Assembly (NCBI GenBank): GCA_947179485.1
Contig: OX359247.1
Location: 25,706,801-25,770,800, forward strand
DNA: 64,000 bases
From: Allacma fusca
Lineage: Eukaryota > Arthropoda > Collembola > Symphypleona > Sminthuridae
Reading direction: 5' to 3'
This document shows positions 1 to 12,700 of the stretch, one piece after another. A program made the translations under genes and the position numbers. Under the pieces are notes generated by a model. That model was not told the origin of the DNA. It was given only the letters and a program-made list of their open reading frames with translations, and ran no database searches. The first letter of the stretch is position 1, and each line of letters opens with the position of its first letter.

Positions 1-3000
1 TAGAATATCCTGCTGAAAATGAAACAAGATGTGGAAAATCATCGACTCCTTTAAAATAGGAATGTCACGAGTCTACTTACACCAGGCATTTTCCCTGTTG
101 TCATGTCAAACGTCGAATAATATTCAGCCTTGAGTTGTAAGGAGTGGGAAAAATAGAAGACGCTTAAGACTTCCCTTATACATATGTACCAACCGTTCCA
201 AACCGAACCAGGTCTCTTAACAAGTAATACTAAAACAGAACACCTGTCTTTCCCTTCAGAGCTATCGAATGTAAATCATAGCATATGAACGTCTGTCAAA
301 TAAATGAGGCTCTGGCTGTTCTCTTCTCTTTGATATTTAAGTACCTCAAGAGGAGAAAGCCAAGGGGGATTTTATATTACTGCCTCCACCTCCACCACAA
401 AATCCTTCCCTATGTCATATACTCTCAAATTAGCTCCCCTTTCACATGCGTTCATGTATGTACATAAACTAAGGGCTGATTTTCAGCATGGTAGTAATAA
501 ACCGGTCTAAAAGATTCCCCTTATAGCTCATTTTGTACACATATTTCTCATAAGAGATAAAACCCTCAAAATTATTTTAAAATGGTATCCCTCAAAAGGC
601 ACAAAATGTCCTTCCTGTCACAATAGGTGTTTTTTAAAGGAAGGAAACTGAAAAATTTCAAAAGCCCCGGAAATTTTTGTCAATTTCTGGGACTCTCCAC
701 CCGAACTGAAAATTTCAATTGAGTCTAACAAAATGCTCGAGGATTTGATATTATTGGGACGACTGTAGATATATATCTACAGTATAGTATTGTATTTTAA
801 ATGGAGCTTTCTACCCTCAACCAGGAACTCTGTTCCAATTATCAATACAGATAGGAATATTACATACATATGTATCTACATGATACCTACACACCTTTCA
901 TGTTTGGGAGGCTGGAAGATTCTTTGAAGTAAATTAGAATTCTGGAGATCTAACAAAATTTTAAAGTATCTATCCCTGGACCTGAGTAGGAGTGGAGGAG
1001 ATGAGCATAAGGGGGTGGAAAAACACGGGAATCTGAGGTTAATTTCAAATGGCATAAAAAGAATGTAGGAGCAGTGTAAACTGGAAATAAAATTGTTCAC
1101 GATTCCTGGTCCTTTTAGTCTGTAGACATTAGACTGGAGGCTGGTTCAAGCTGCCTTTGACACGTGTCTGTTCTCTCAGCTTCCGCCTGCCTACCTCCTT
1201 TCTGTAGCAAATAACAAGTCTTGTCTGGGAAAACATTTCCTGCTCTGAGCCTTTCAACTCCCATATACCTCCCATGTTATGAAAGTATTCTTTCAAAATC
1301 CGATAGATCTTCCCATCCCAATATATGTATCTATCTATATATGTAGCTTCAGTTTTTTCTTGCCCTTTGGTTTTCTCATGTCGTCCCAAATATTCGTAGG
1401 TAGATTGTAGGATCCTCAGAATTTTTTTGGGACTATAATTAATAAAAATTGATGCACTCACACGGGCCCCTATTTGCGTAAAAGGATATAATTTTTGTTT
1501 GCTTCACGCAGTAGAGGGGATTTGAAGAGGAGTGGAAATGTTTGTCGCCCTTTTTTCTAGCAAGCCAACAGCTAACGCACAAATGAGGGAAGCTTGTAAA
1601 AGTCTGAAGCCTTAGACATGCGGGCCACAAATCAATAAAATAATTCCATCGATTACTCCTCAGAGAAAATAAACCAGTAGGTCAACGTTTCACCAGGAGT
1701 AACTATAAAGTCAAACTCTAAACAATATATACTCAATCCCGACGTATGTATGTATGTATGTGTCCTTTAATGCACTGACGAGAGCCGGAGCGGGGGCTCC
1801 CACTCCTCTGACTTTTGTTCCACAAATCCCTTTTTTGCTGGAGTTTGATGAAGCATGGCACTCCTGTTCTGGATGGGGTCTACTACTTGTATTTTCATAT
1901 ATGAAAAAAAAATAATGCACGCATCCCTCCCACTGCGGTTGCAATACTAATTACTAGCGCTCGTATGCAGTCCAATTCACTTTCCCATTGTGATGGTCCC
2001 AGCTGACCGGAAAAGCAAAATAAGCCATTGAGTCACCCGAGGCTGGGGCCCGAGCCGGGAAAAATAACATTCTAGCGTGATCATTAATATAGTGGGGTGG
2101 AGGCTGAGTGCTGGGACTTGCTTTGCCGGGATATATTTTTTGTGAATAGATAATTATAGGCACATGGACCAGCTCTTACACCCATTTATGATATGGTTTG
2201 GAACAAGCCAATATTGGTTCTATTTCTAGGCTACCTTTTTTTTATGCACTGGAGATCAGGTGGGGCTTGTCCTTGATATTTCAGTTTTTGAGAGATTGCG
2301 TTTTCTTGAGTATGTTTTCTGGTAGGGAAATATTTATGTATGAGTGTGCATAAGTAGATACACATATCTATATGTATGTACACATCCCTCTTCACTTGAG
2401 AAACACTTCCATGCAATCAGGTTACGTCGACCTAGATGACCTGAATAGAAAGCAGAGCACTGGTTCTTAAGCTCCTGGAAGTATCCGTAATAACAACATG
2501 TCAGACACAATGGATAAAATAGAAACTATTTTTCTTTTTTACCTTCGCTCTCCTATTTTAATAAATTTCGTTTCAGGAATGCCTGAGGTACCCTACGTAT
2601 ACAGAAATATTTGTAATAATAAACTTGAACTTGAGTACTAGCGTCTGTGAGATGTGTGAGTAACAGTAAAAAAATAAATGTTTCTAAAATAAAATACTTT
2701 GGTTGAAAATGCCTTGGAGGAAAAATGATCATTTATTTTTACGGAATTATTGTAAAAATTCTCTTTTTGAAACTTTCCAGACAAATTCGTGTGTAATTTT
2801 AAAATTTGGTATGTTTTATCCCCATTGACGTAGTGAGAGTTGAATAGGTGTAGGGAAGGGATAGGGATACACAAGTAAGGAATATCTCAAAGGCTCTGTG
2901 TATATTTTGTTATAGATGTAATAATAATGCAGATGATTTGAGATGATTGAAAGTGCTGGAGTGGGTTTGTTGTTTGTGACTCACAATCCGAGTCAGAGGG

Positions 3001-4157
3001 ATAGAACATCTAAACTCAGGCCATTTTACAGTTCATGCTTGATTTAAAATATGGTACGGAGCACAATCAATTCCAATGCACTTTGATCCGAACCCCAGTA
3101 CTTTTAAGGAAATATGTGGCCCATAAAATGTAACAGCAGATGAGGAAGCCATTCGACTCCCTGCATGCTAGCGTGTAAGTTTTGAGTTGGCCGGGACTGT
3201 AGGTAGATATGTATATAATGTACATACGTAAATTTGAGTTCACACTTGCATGAGTTTACGTCGGATGCCACACCAACTCCCGGGGAGTTAAGGGATGAAA
3301 GGGAATCCATTTGGGTTCTGTTATGGGCAGGGCTTTCCCAACACCCAAACCTCGCGAGTCTGTTGGTTTGGCTCGCAATTTATTACCAATTTAGCATCAA
3401 ATTTGGAAAGCATTATGAAATAATTTCCTACACAATCATTGGTGGTAGGTGTGGTTGGGAAGGTTTTTTGTTGCTTTTAAAAAAATTACTAAACTCTAAA
3501 ATAGAGTTCGTTGTGTAAATATTTTGATATTTAAATTGTTTCTAAAAGTTACAATAGTAATAATTATTGGAGAATTTTAGAAGTTTTTATTTTTGTACAA
3601 GCAACAACCCAATAACCTTAAAATTATTTTTAATTAGGTAATTATGATTATAGTGCGTATTTCTGACACGGTGTCTATTATTTTAAATATTTTCAAATTT
3701 CTTGCTTAAGCCCTCGGGTGCAAAAAAATTGTTTAAGGAAATATTTGTTTTTTTTGTCCAGGTTCAAGGTTTGGCTTTCTCAATTAAATTGGAAGCTAAA
3801 ACAAATATGGGTTGCTTCGGAGTGATATTTAAATTCCATACTTTTATAAAATTGTCAACCAATTTTAATACTTTTTTGGGGTGCTTGTTAATGACTTTAT
3901 ATTCAAAAATTGCTTTTTTACCTCCTACTCTTAAGCAAACGTTAGTTACATACAAAATACATTGAATCTTGGATTTTCATGGAAACAAATGTGACAGGGT
4001 TTTGAAATAATTGGTTAATTTATTTATTAAGGTATCCCTGTTATTGTAATGTTGTCATGGATAATTCCCTGTAATTAAGACGGGTGAAAGGTAAATATTT
4101 CATCATTACCCTCCCGGAAATTTGTCTCTAATTGTTTTGTTTGTTTTGATGTTGCAG
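1..4157 (+). other. Intron upstream of exon A (no exon seen)
   Basis: I find no reading frame resembling the EAG N-terminal cap (MPGGRRG...-type start) or any other known protein. The sequence has about average base content to 2500 and is AT-rich from there to exon A. It contains a 22-bp perfect palindrome at 762-783 and several copies of the dispersed GTATCTAC/TATGTACATA motif. It is most simply the 3' part of the first large intron. Confidence 0.75.
762..783. repeat. 22-bp perfect palindrome
   Basis: Each arm reads ACTGTAGATAT, and the two meet at the centre without a spacer. It is the longest palindrome I noticed among the many copies of the GTAGATAC/GTATCTAC motif family in the window. 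Confidence 0.85.
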
Positions 4158-4258
4158 CGGATAGCAGTTTTCTGCTCGCAAATGCTCAAATCGTCGAGTA
4201 CCCCATTGTGTACTGCAATGAGTCGTTCTGCAAAATATCGGGATACACCAGGGCCGAA
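4158..4258 (+). CDS. eag: eag exon A: start of PAS domain
   Basis: The exon encodes residues 1-33, beginning [19 protein letters not shown] and ending SGYTRAE, the first strands of the EAG PAS domain. It follows a gttgcag acceptor, starts with the last two bases of a split codon (probably proline), and ends in phase 0 at a strong GTAAGT donor. In the family this domain packs against the cyclic-nucleotide-binding homology domain of the next subunit and slows closing. The preceding exon should carry the initiator Met and the amphipathic PAS cap. I searched 1-4157 by eye and did not find it, so the gene is cut by the window edge. Confidence 0.96.
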
Positions 4259-6711
4259 GTAAGTCCATTAAAAATTATTCTTACTTGATATTTCTTCACT
4301 ACATACATATGTATACACACATGTATATATATCGTTAGCTTAATGAAAAATACCATTTGAATTTGCTAACGTTTGATTTTGACACCGGATATATAAAAAA
4401 TATGTTTTAAAAATTTAGCCAACTATATTAATTTCAAGAATCCCTGGAAAACTATTTAAATTAACTGTTTACGTTCAAGTTTTAAATTAAACGTTGTCAA
4501 CTCTCGATTTAAAATGATGCTCAGAAGTAGTAAATATGTTTTAGGGGAAATAAAGATTAACTCATGGAAAAAATGGCAACAAAAAATTGTTCTACTTCAT
4601 TGAAATATACAAAACAAATAGGAGCTTATGGTTTCTTGTACCAAATCCTGGTTCATAATCGGTCTTGCCAAGGAACCATATGCTCCTTGTTGTCCTGGTG
4701 ACTTTCATGTTGTTCGCGGGAATTTCTCATGGTGTCTTGAGTCAGTTCTCTGAATACTAAAACCCCGTCACTTTTGATGCTAATGGTACAAAAGCAAAGG
4801 AGATTGATGGGTTTCTCGTGTTGCGAAGGTCATGTACCTATTGTTTTCGTTCATAGTTCTGTTGACACTCACAGTCCATGCCCAAGAGCTAGCCTATAAA
4901 TATACTTATACCAAAAGGCTATTAGTTCCTGATTTATTTTTTTCACATGGAACTGATATTGTTCAATGATATACCTAAACTGAGGTAACCAATCACTTTG
5001 ATACATGTGCAACTCAACTTTTAGTAAGGTTCACTTCCTCTGGCGAATTTTTCTTTTGAAGAACCATTTCCTTGGAATTATGTAGGTACTTACAAACCGA
5101 CATATGTAAAAACCAACGTATGTAATTAAATACAAATTATTTCCGTGGAAGACAGAATTTTATGGGATTACTAAATCTATTGAATTGTTGCTTCTACGAA
5201 ATATCTCACAGTTAAGTTAAGACATTGTATGGAGGTATAGAATATTTATATACATATGTACCATATACATTTTATTATTACACAATAAAAACCTCTCGTG
5301 TATTTGTTGATTCACAGGTGATGCAAAAATCATGCCGGTGTGCCTTCATGTATGGTGATCTGACGGATAAAGAAACGATTGCACGCATAGACGAAATTCT
5401 AGAAAATCAGTATCAAGATCAGTTTGAGATTCTTCTGTACAAGAAAAACAGTAAGAGTACTTTCTCTTCTCCTCCCTTTCATTTAATCATGCGTTGGGTT
5501 CAATTTCCGGCCACGTCAGTTTACTTTATCGAAGCTCGAAATTTCCCTCGGAGCTGACATGCAGTGACGTTCCTGACAAAGCACGTCTGGCCCAGATTTA
5601 ATGGTTTAAATGGGCACAGAAACGCACCACAATACGTTCCATTCATGTACATACATACAGTGTGTACATATGTATCTACATATGTAGATATCTATTTTAC
5701 AAAGTACAGGTTCAAAAATTCCTGGGAGTTCTCCCTCAGTCAGACTTGTAGAATCCCGTATTGACAAAAAGAATTGATTGAAACTGTTTAAGGATTCTTG
5801 AGACTTAGAAATCTATCAGGGATTCAACATTTAAGGATTCTTAGGATTAAAATAATATTATTCCTATAGGAGTGTGTTTGTTGGCAGAGGAGAAAGTGCG
5901 CAAGGAATAAACCCCTTATTTTTAAAGTTATGGGAAATCAGCTTCAGACTAGGATTTCACAATTCAACCCCAGTCTTTCAGAAAATTTGGAGCATTCACC
6001 CCTTCACTTATTTTAAAAGCAAGAGTGGATTTTCAAAGATATCAAAGTAAGCTAGAACTTGACATGGTAGCGCTCATTGTAATAAGTGCATGCTGTTGCA
6101 TACAAAATTCAAGCTGAATTTTCTCCCTATATGGCACACACGTGCGTTATCTATGTATATTTATCTATATGTAGATATACTGACACTGACTGCAATGGTA
6201 ACCTTTTGCGTGAGCAGCAATAGGATCTCTAGTAATACATATAAATTTCACGGATGTGCACATCACTTCAATATTCAAAGGTACTTTCTTTTTGAAATAG
6301 GAACTTCAATGCTTTCCCTAACATTGGATTTGAATGTACACATGTATTTATGTATATATCAACGGGTGGGTACACACATCCTAGAAGTGATTGCCCGAGT
6401 GCTTACTTGATAGGGAAAATTGAGCATGTATCATTGAACGGTACATGTGTGTTGAAAATCTACACACAAAGCAGCATGGAATTGACGAGGCGTTTATGTT
6501 TTGTAAATCTTTGTACGGAGCTGAAGACTTGGGAAGGATTTTAACGCAGCGTCAGCTGAAATCAGTCCTTTGTAGCGGAAGGAAGGTTGGGTGGAAACTC
6601 CAGATTCCAACTTTCCCATGGCTATAAACACATCAATGATACTCTCAGAATGAAATTGGAATGCTTTGATCATTCGATTTTGAAACTCTGCTTCCACAAT
6701 AAAACAAACAG

Positions 6712-6750
<39 letters not shown>

Positions 6751-9700
6751 GGGCATCCCTGAGATCACATGAGGAATACAGAGAGATGGGCTGTAGTATC
6801 TCTAGTATTGGGATAAGTTATAGAGGAGACGCAGAAGAGCATTGAGTAATCAAACAACACGCAACTGCCCACAGATCAATAATCAATTTTGCAGATCACA
6901 CTTGGAGGATAACCAATAAAGCACGGACATAAATCAAGTAACGGGAGAGGGAAGGAAATCAATTTGTTTTCCTCCTTTCCTCTATTATTTAAACAACCAT
7001 TTCCATTAAAACATTAAGAGTCTCCTTCAAATCGATATTTTCCCAGTGATCGCAAAGTGGACCTATGGGAGTTAACTCATCTTAAATTCATTTCACAATC
7101 CCACATCCCCATATACGCAAGTTTACACTAGAAATTTCATCAGAGGCTAAACGACACCACTCAGTCAATATACTTTCAAGAGTTTCACATTTGAAATAAT
7201 TACTCTTCCCCTAAAATCCTCCTGTGGGCTTTGAAATGTCTGTCATACATTTCCCAGTAATTATCTCCTGACAGGAAACAATTTGTACGGGAAACTGTAG
7301 ACACTGACGATATTTCTGACGGAAGTACGTTCTAAGCCGAATTTTTAATTATTACATTAATCCCATCACATTTTATAATCTGAATTATTAAAAACCAACG
7401 ATAGATTTCAAAGCCTGGATGTAAGCGAATACGAAAAATTCTGCTGCAATTGATAACCAGCACTCTACATACATACATTCTATAGCTGCAGAGACTTACC
7501 TCCTGAAGAGTTTGAAGTAAATAAATGTAGACAAAACAACTGGAATAGTTTGCACAACAATTTTGAATGAAGTCCCCTGAAAGGGAGAGTCACCAGAGAC
7601 AGAAGATGGGGGACCTGGATAAACAGATCAAATACCTACTTAAAATTCCCAGCTCATGCATGAGTATAGTACTGCATGTAATTTCCATAGTAAACAAGTT
7701 ACTTCCAAAGGACAAAGTTAGTATTGTGGAAGGCAGTCTGATTGACAGTGACAAGTGACAGGGTATCCGTACCGTTGGCTTCCCCCCCCCCCGTATACTC
7801 ACACAGCCTCTGCATATATGGGTAAGGGAGAGAGATCCCTGTCGTAAATTCGGATATATGCTTGTGTCCATATGCAGAGAGGGATGTGACTATAAGCATG
7901 ACTCCGCTATCATCACTAACGATTCTCCTACCAACAACTATCATCAACCACAACCTGACTATCGAAATTCGGGTGCGTAACCGACATTATGGTACGAGTC
8001 CAAGTTTCTCGAACCGACTGTGCTGGCGGGATTGTCAGTCAGTTTGGTCTATGTGTTGAGTCCTTGTGTGCCGTATCTATGTATATGTATGTGTGCTAGC
8101 CCCTGAATGCAATATTGAACACACCCAGAGAATATCAAGAGCGGACATAAGTCTTGGAGTGAGTTGTAGTCCCACAGTTCGTTAAAGTTTAATGTGCTTT
8201 TTTCTTCCCCACGTCTACATGTCAGTTGCTAACGATCTGCATACCTGATTATATGATCTGGCTCAAGTAGGTCATTTCCAGATAAGCCTCCTTGCTTCTG
8301 CCAGCCCATGGAAAAGCTAACACATTACTGGAATCATAAGATCCTCTCCCCCCATGCGTCGTACATGCATTGGCAGGCATAGTTTTTTTTTAAACCAGCT
8401 TAAACCATTACTCCTGCCGGAGTCTGTACAATCCTTCCTTTGTTATAGTTTGAGGACCCCAAATGACATTTCCTTCAGTGCTGTTACTTATCCCTCAAAA
8501 CTAATTTATTCAATGTTGTGTTGAGGAACTATGAGAGGCCGCTCCCTTTTTGGGAGGGGCCTGGAGAAGTTGTTGGTCTTTTGGAAGTCCCACTGCTTTC
8601 TCCTTATCATACTCCAGCTCTCGTCCTTGTACGGTACAATGGGAAATTCGTTTAGGGAGAAAGAAAGGTAGAATAGGTTTAAAGTTCCGACAAGACTTGG
8701 TACATATCACGTTATAATTTTTAAAACTTAGTAAAAACTCAGGGATAGAATCACACTAAATAAGATTTCTCTTTTGAAGAAAACAACATTAGCGTGTGCT
8801 TCTATGTCGGGTTCGAAAGTGGGAGGATTGGTGTTCTTTTCTTGCGTAATTCTTAAATACTGTTTCAACTGAAAGGGTAGGTACACGAAGGTGTAGTCAG
8901 ATTGTGCTGTTCTGCAGCACCTCTGGAAAGTAGATATGTAGATATGTATTCAAAATCCTGGTAGGTTCACACGCTTGAAGTTTCCATATATGTACGTGAC
9001 ACAGGAATGAGCAAATTGCATGTGCTCCAGCTCGGCCTGGCTTCCCCTTCTTAAAATTTCTTTTTGAGATTAAACCTCAGGCTAATCAAAGCCATAACCT
9101 CGAGTAAGACATTAAGCATTAGGCAATTTTCCTGCCTTTTTAGTTACCCCCTTGTGAAAGTACCTCGAAAAAAAGTACTTATTTATTTGGGCTATTTGCG
9201 AACCTCCGTCTTCCCCCAGTGTACTGTACATGGAAAAGTACAATAAAGCTAACATTTTTCTACAGTCCAAAGCCCGAGAATTACCCAGAAAAAAAAAGCT
9301 GGAGTGATAAATGACCTCACAATTTCACTTGCAGGGTATGTTTATAAGTCCATAGCTCGAAAGCACAGGAGCATATATGTAGATACATGGTAGCTAACAT
9401 ATACATAATTACGTATGCATGCATACATAGGAGTTTATTTATTTTAAAAGCCATTTCCTACATTCGAAGTGCACAGTTAAAAAAATTAGAGCATCGCATC
9501 CCTTCGTCATTGGCAAGTAACAAAATGCACCAAATGTTCAAATTATTTCACCGAGATAAAATTTTTTTTTGACTGGAAACAATCTGAATTTTGACTGGGG
9601 CTGAAAACATTCGGAATAGGAATCTTCTGTTAATGTAATTTAATTTAATTCTTTGGCAGATGTAATTAAAGTAACTCGGGGGATGGATTTAAATGTCATT

Positions 9701-12700
9701 CATGTATTTGTGTCATGTATTGTGCAGATGCAAGTTTTTTAAATTAAAAAAACAATATGTTCTGCCTACCGTAAGTTTCCTCTAAATTGGTGATAATTGA
9801 ACAAGTTCTAAATTACTTGTGTTACTGCCTTGACTCTGCCTAATTACATATACAAAATTAACGCTGTTTTCAAACACTTTCAATGCACCGGTAGGATTTG
9901 TTTTTTTCCCACTCGTCGCTGACACTGAGCCAGAGTCCCTCTACCACACTAATTCTCGGAAGGGTATCTATTTGCCCAACCGTTCATTGCATATTCCACG
10001 TGTTGTAAAAGTGGCTTTAGTACTATTAGGAACAAATAAATAATGGTGCGCTTGACGTTCGATTCGGCCTAGCTTCAGGAAAAGCCTGTCCGAGGATGTT
10101 TTAAGGGAGACTGCTGACGACCATAGAAATGCTCTTCCATCGACAAGATAAATGGTTTTAATTAGAACTTCCGCCAAAACACTCAGTAGGCCCGTCTCAA
10201 TGTGGCTGTATAATTGGGAGCCCATTTTGTCAAATATCGGGACGTGCACACATACACACGGACAAGTTCACCCTTCCCCGTCAGGTCCCACGAACCTAAT
10301 TCCTCTCCGTGCTGGGAAACCCACTGCACTTGTTGTTTTTGTCAATTTGAAATTAGATTTTTCCCATAAATTCCCATCCCTCTATAAACAAACGGCCAGT
10401 CATTTGCAGATAATTCACAAATTTATTGGGATCAATTGATGGTTTGCCTTCGGTGTGAGGGAGTTTTTAAACTTGAGGATGTGTTCGTGCTTTCACCGGG
10501 GGAAAGAATTGGGAGGAACTGTAGTGGTTTCCGATCTCACCAGACATTCCACAGAGCTCTAACCTTGCATGCTTGAGGAGGCTTCGCGGACTGTAATTTT
10601 CTGCTGTGTTTCTGTAAGCATCCAGAGTAGGAGGTGTGCACCTCCCGGATCCAGTCTGGTATATATTCATTAACTAGATTCCTAAATTCGTTCTGGGATT
10701 TAGGGCTCAAGAATATGGAAAGGTCTGGGACAATGGGGTTGGTTAGGAGACAAGAACTTGTAATGAGCTTTGGGTTTGAAAGGAATGGATTCTTGTGGAC
10801 TGGTTGAATTGTAACGCATAATAATCAGTTTGCATTGACACATATGGAGATGACTGTAGGGAGGACTATAGGGCTAGACCCATACCTATAGATATGTACA
10901 AGTACATAGAGGATTCCATGCTCTCTGTACTCAAACTCACTGTTGATTAAGCAGCTGATCAATTCTCCCTCCAATGTGGATTTTGACTGAGCTTGCATTA
11001 TTATACGTACTGGGTACGTGGTTTCATAAATCCACCGTTTGGAACTACTTCATTGCTCCATCGTCCTCCATTCCCCGTCTCATTCTTTGGGCTACAGGGC
11101 CGAGGAAAATTAATCAGACGTGGGAAACCCACGTATAATCATAAATTGCACATGGTTAGTCTCCCAAAATCGTCCCGATTAGCTTCACGTTCCTCTCCAA
11201 TGACCAGAATTAAAATCCCGTTACATTCTCCTTTGTTTTCTTTAATTCCCTTGGAGGCCGTGGATTGGGGGATGGGAAGGAGATTGTGCACAGATGCACT
11301 CATTGGATGGGGCCTTTGTTCATTTTGATTTACACTCTGTTGCAAGAGCTCCCTCCATGCGGACCCGTACCTTGGAAGTCCCTCTAATCTTGGATCTTTA
11401 CAGTGCATGCAACAGCTCTCCCTCCCTCCCTCCTCTCGGAGCACGTTACCTGATTCCCCAACCACAAAAAGTTATAATGACAGGGACCCTCGCACCCCAA
11501 CGGAAAAACTAGTTTGCAGAAAAGTTACCAAAGACATAAATATCGCTTAGAATTTATAGTGGGGGCCTAGATAGCAACTTGACCATATAGTATGCATTAC
11601 TCAACGGTCCCTGCCCCTGGGTCTGAGTTCCCCTTTCCCCACTGTCTCCTGTCATAAGTTCTGATTTCACCGGAGAAAGTATGTAGACATTCTCACTCGA
11701 GTATGCCATACATAATGCATTACCTCGGGATTTTCTACCTTAGTTTGGATGCCATGTTGAAATTGCGTATATAACTTTCTCCTAGTTTTTGCCCATAGAT
11801 GTTTTCCCTATCCTTGTATAGACCCTCCTTTCATATAGATATGCCCCTAGGAGCATAATTATGTTTATGTAATTATTTCATGTCTACACACTATTTACAG
11901 AAAGTCAATCCAGCAGGAAATTTGTTGCAAAACAATTGCAAAATTCCTGTCGTTTTTGTGGGCTCAACCTATGCTGGTTAAAAATATGTACAGTTTCATA
12001 TAAGAGGACTTAAGACAGACTACATATAATTATTACGTACATGCGTGCACACATGTATCTAAGTAATAATAAATATACATTCTATGCACATGAGCATATG
12101 AGCATACGTTTATGTAGATACTGGAGCATTCTTATACGCTGGGAAATTTCAAATGGAAGGAACGCTATAAATACACCACGGTCAGTATTGGCTAGGACTT
12201 ATGAGTTTTTCTATTGTAATAATGACAAGACAGGAAGCAGCGTAAGTGAAAAATGTGCTCATAGAGTAGTCAAGCTACAGTATTACGTAACCGCAAAAGT
12301 CAGCATGTTGCCGTCCCGACCTAGTACAACGGATACTTTCTCTTGAGTAGAGTGCGCTCGAACAGCATGCAAACCTTACAGTGAGTTAAGCTCCATATGG
12401 CTACAATTATAACGAGGGGAGAGAAAGAGAGAGAGAGAGAGAGACGCGAGTTGTATTTCCATATATAATCAAGATTTACTCCCTCCATATCCTTTTTTCG
12501 TCCCAGCTCCGCAAATACAACCACCCAGTCCCGGCAGCCTTAGCTGCCTCAATAAAGTATACGTTGTAATAAGTCTTGGCCCAGTGGAGTTGAAAAGGAT
12601 CCGAAGGTTTTTATAGAAGTACTAAACTCCGAAGAAAGCCCGTAGTAGTGGTATCGATTTACTTCATCAACTCTTTTTTCTCCAGAATTTGCTCCTGTTC

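Noticed and set aside
1-4157. Search for the first coding exon with the EAG N-terminal cap
   Set aside because: No sequence resembling the cap with a compatible phase-1 donor was found. The exon is probably upstream of the window.
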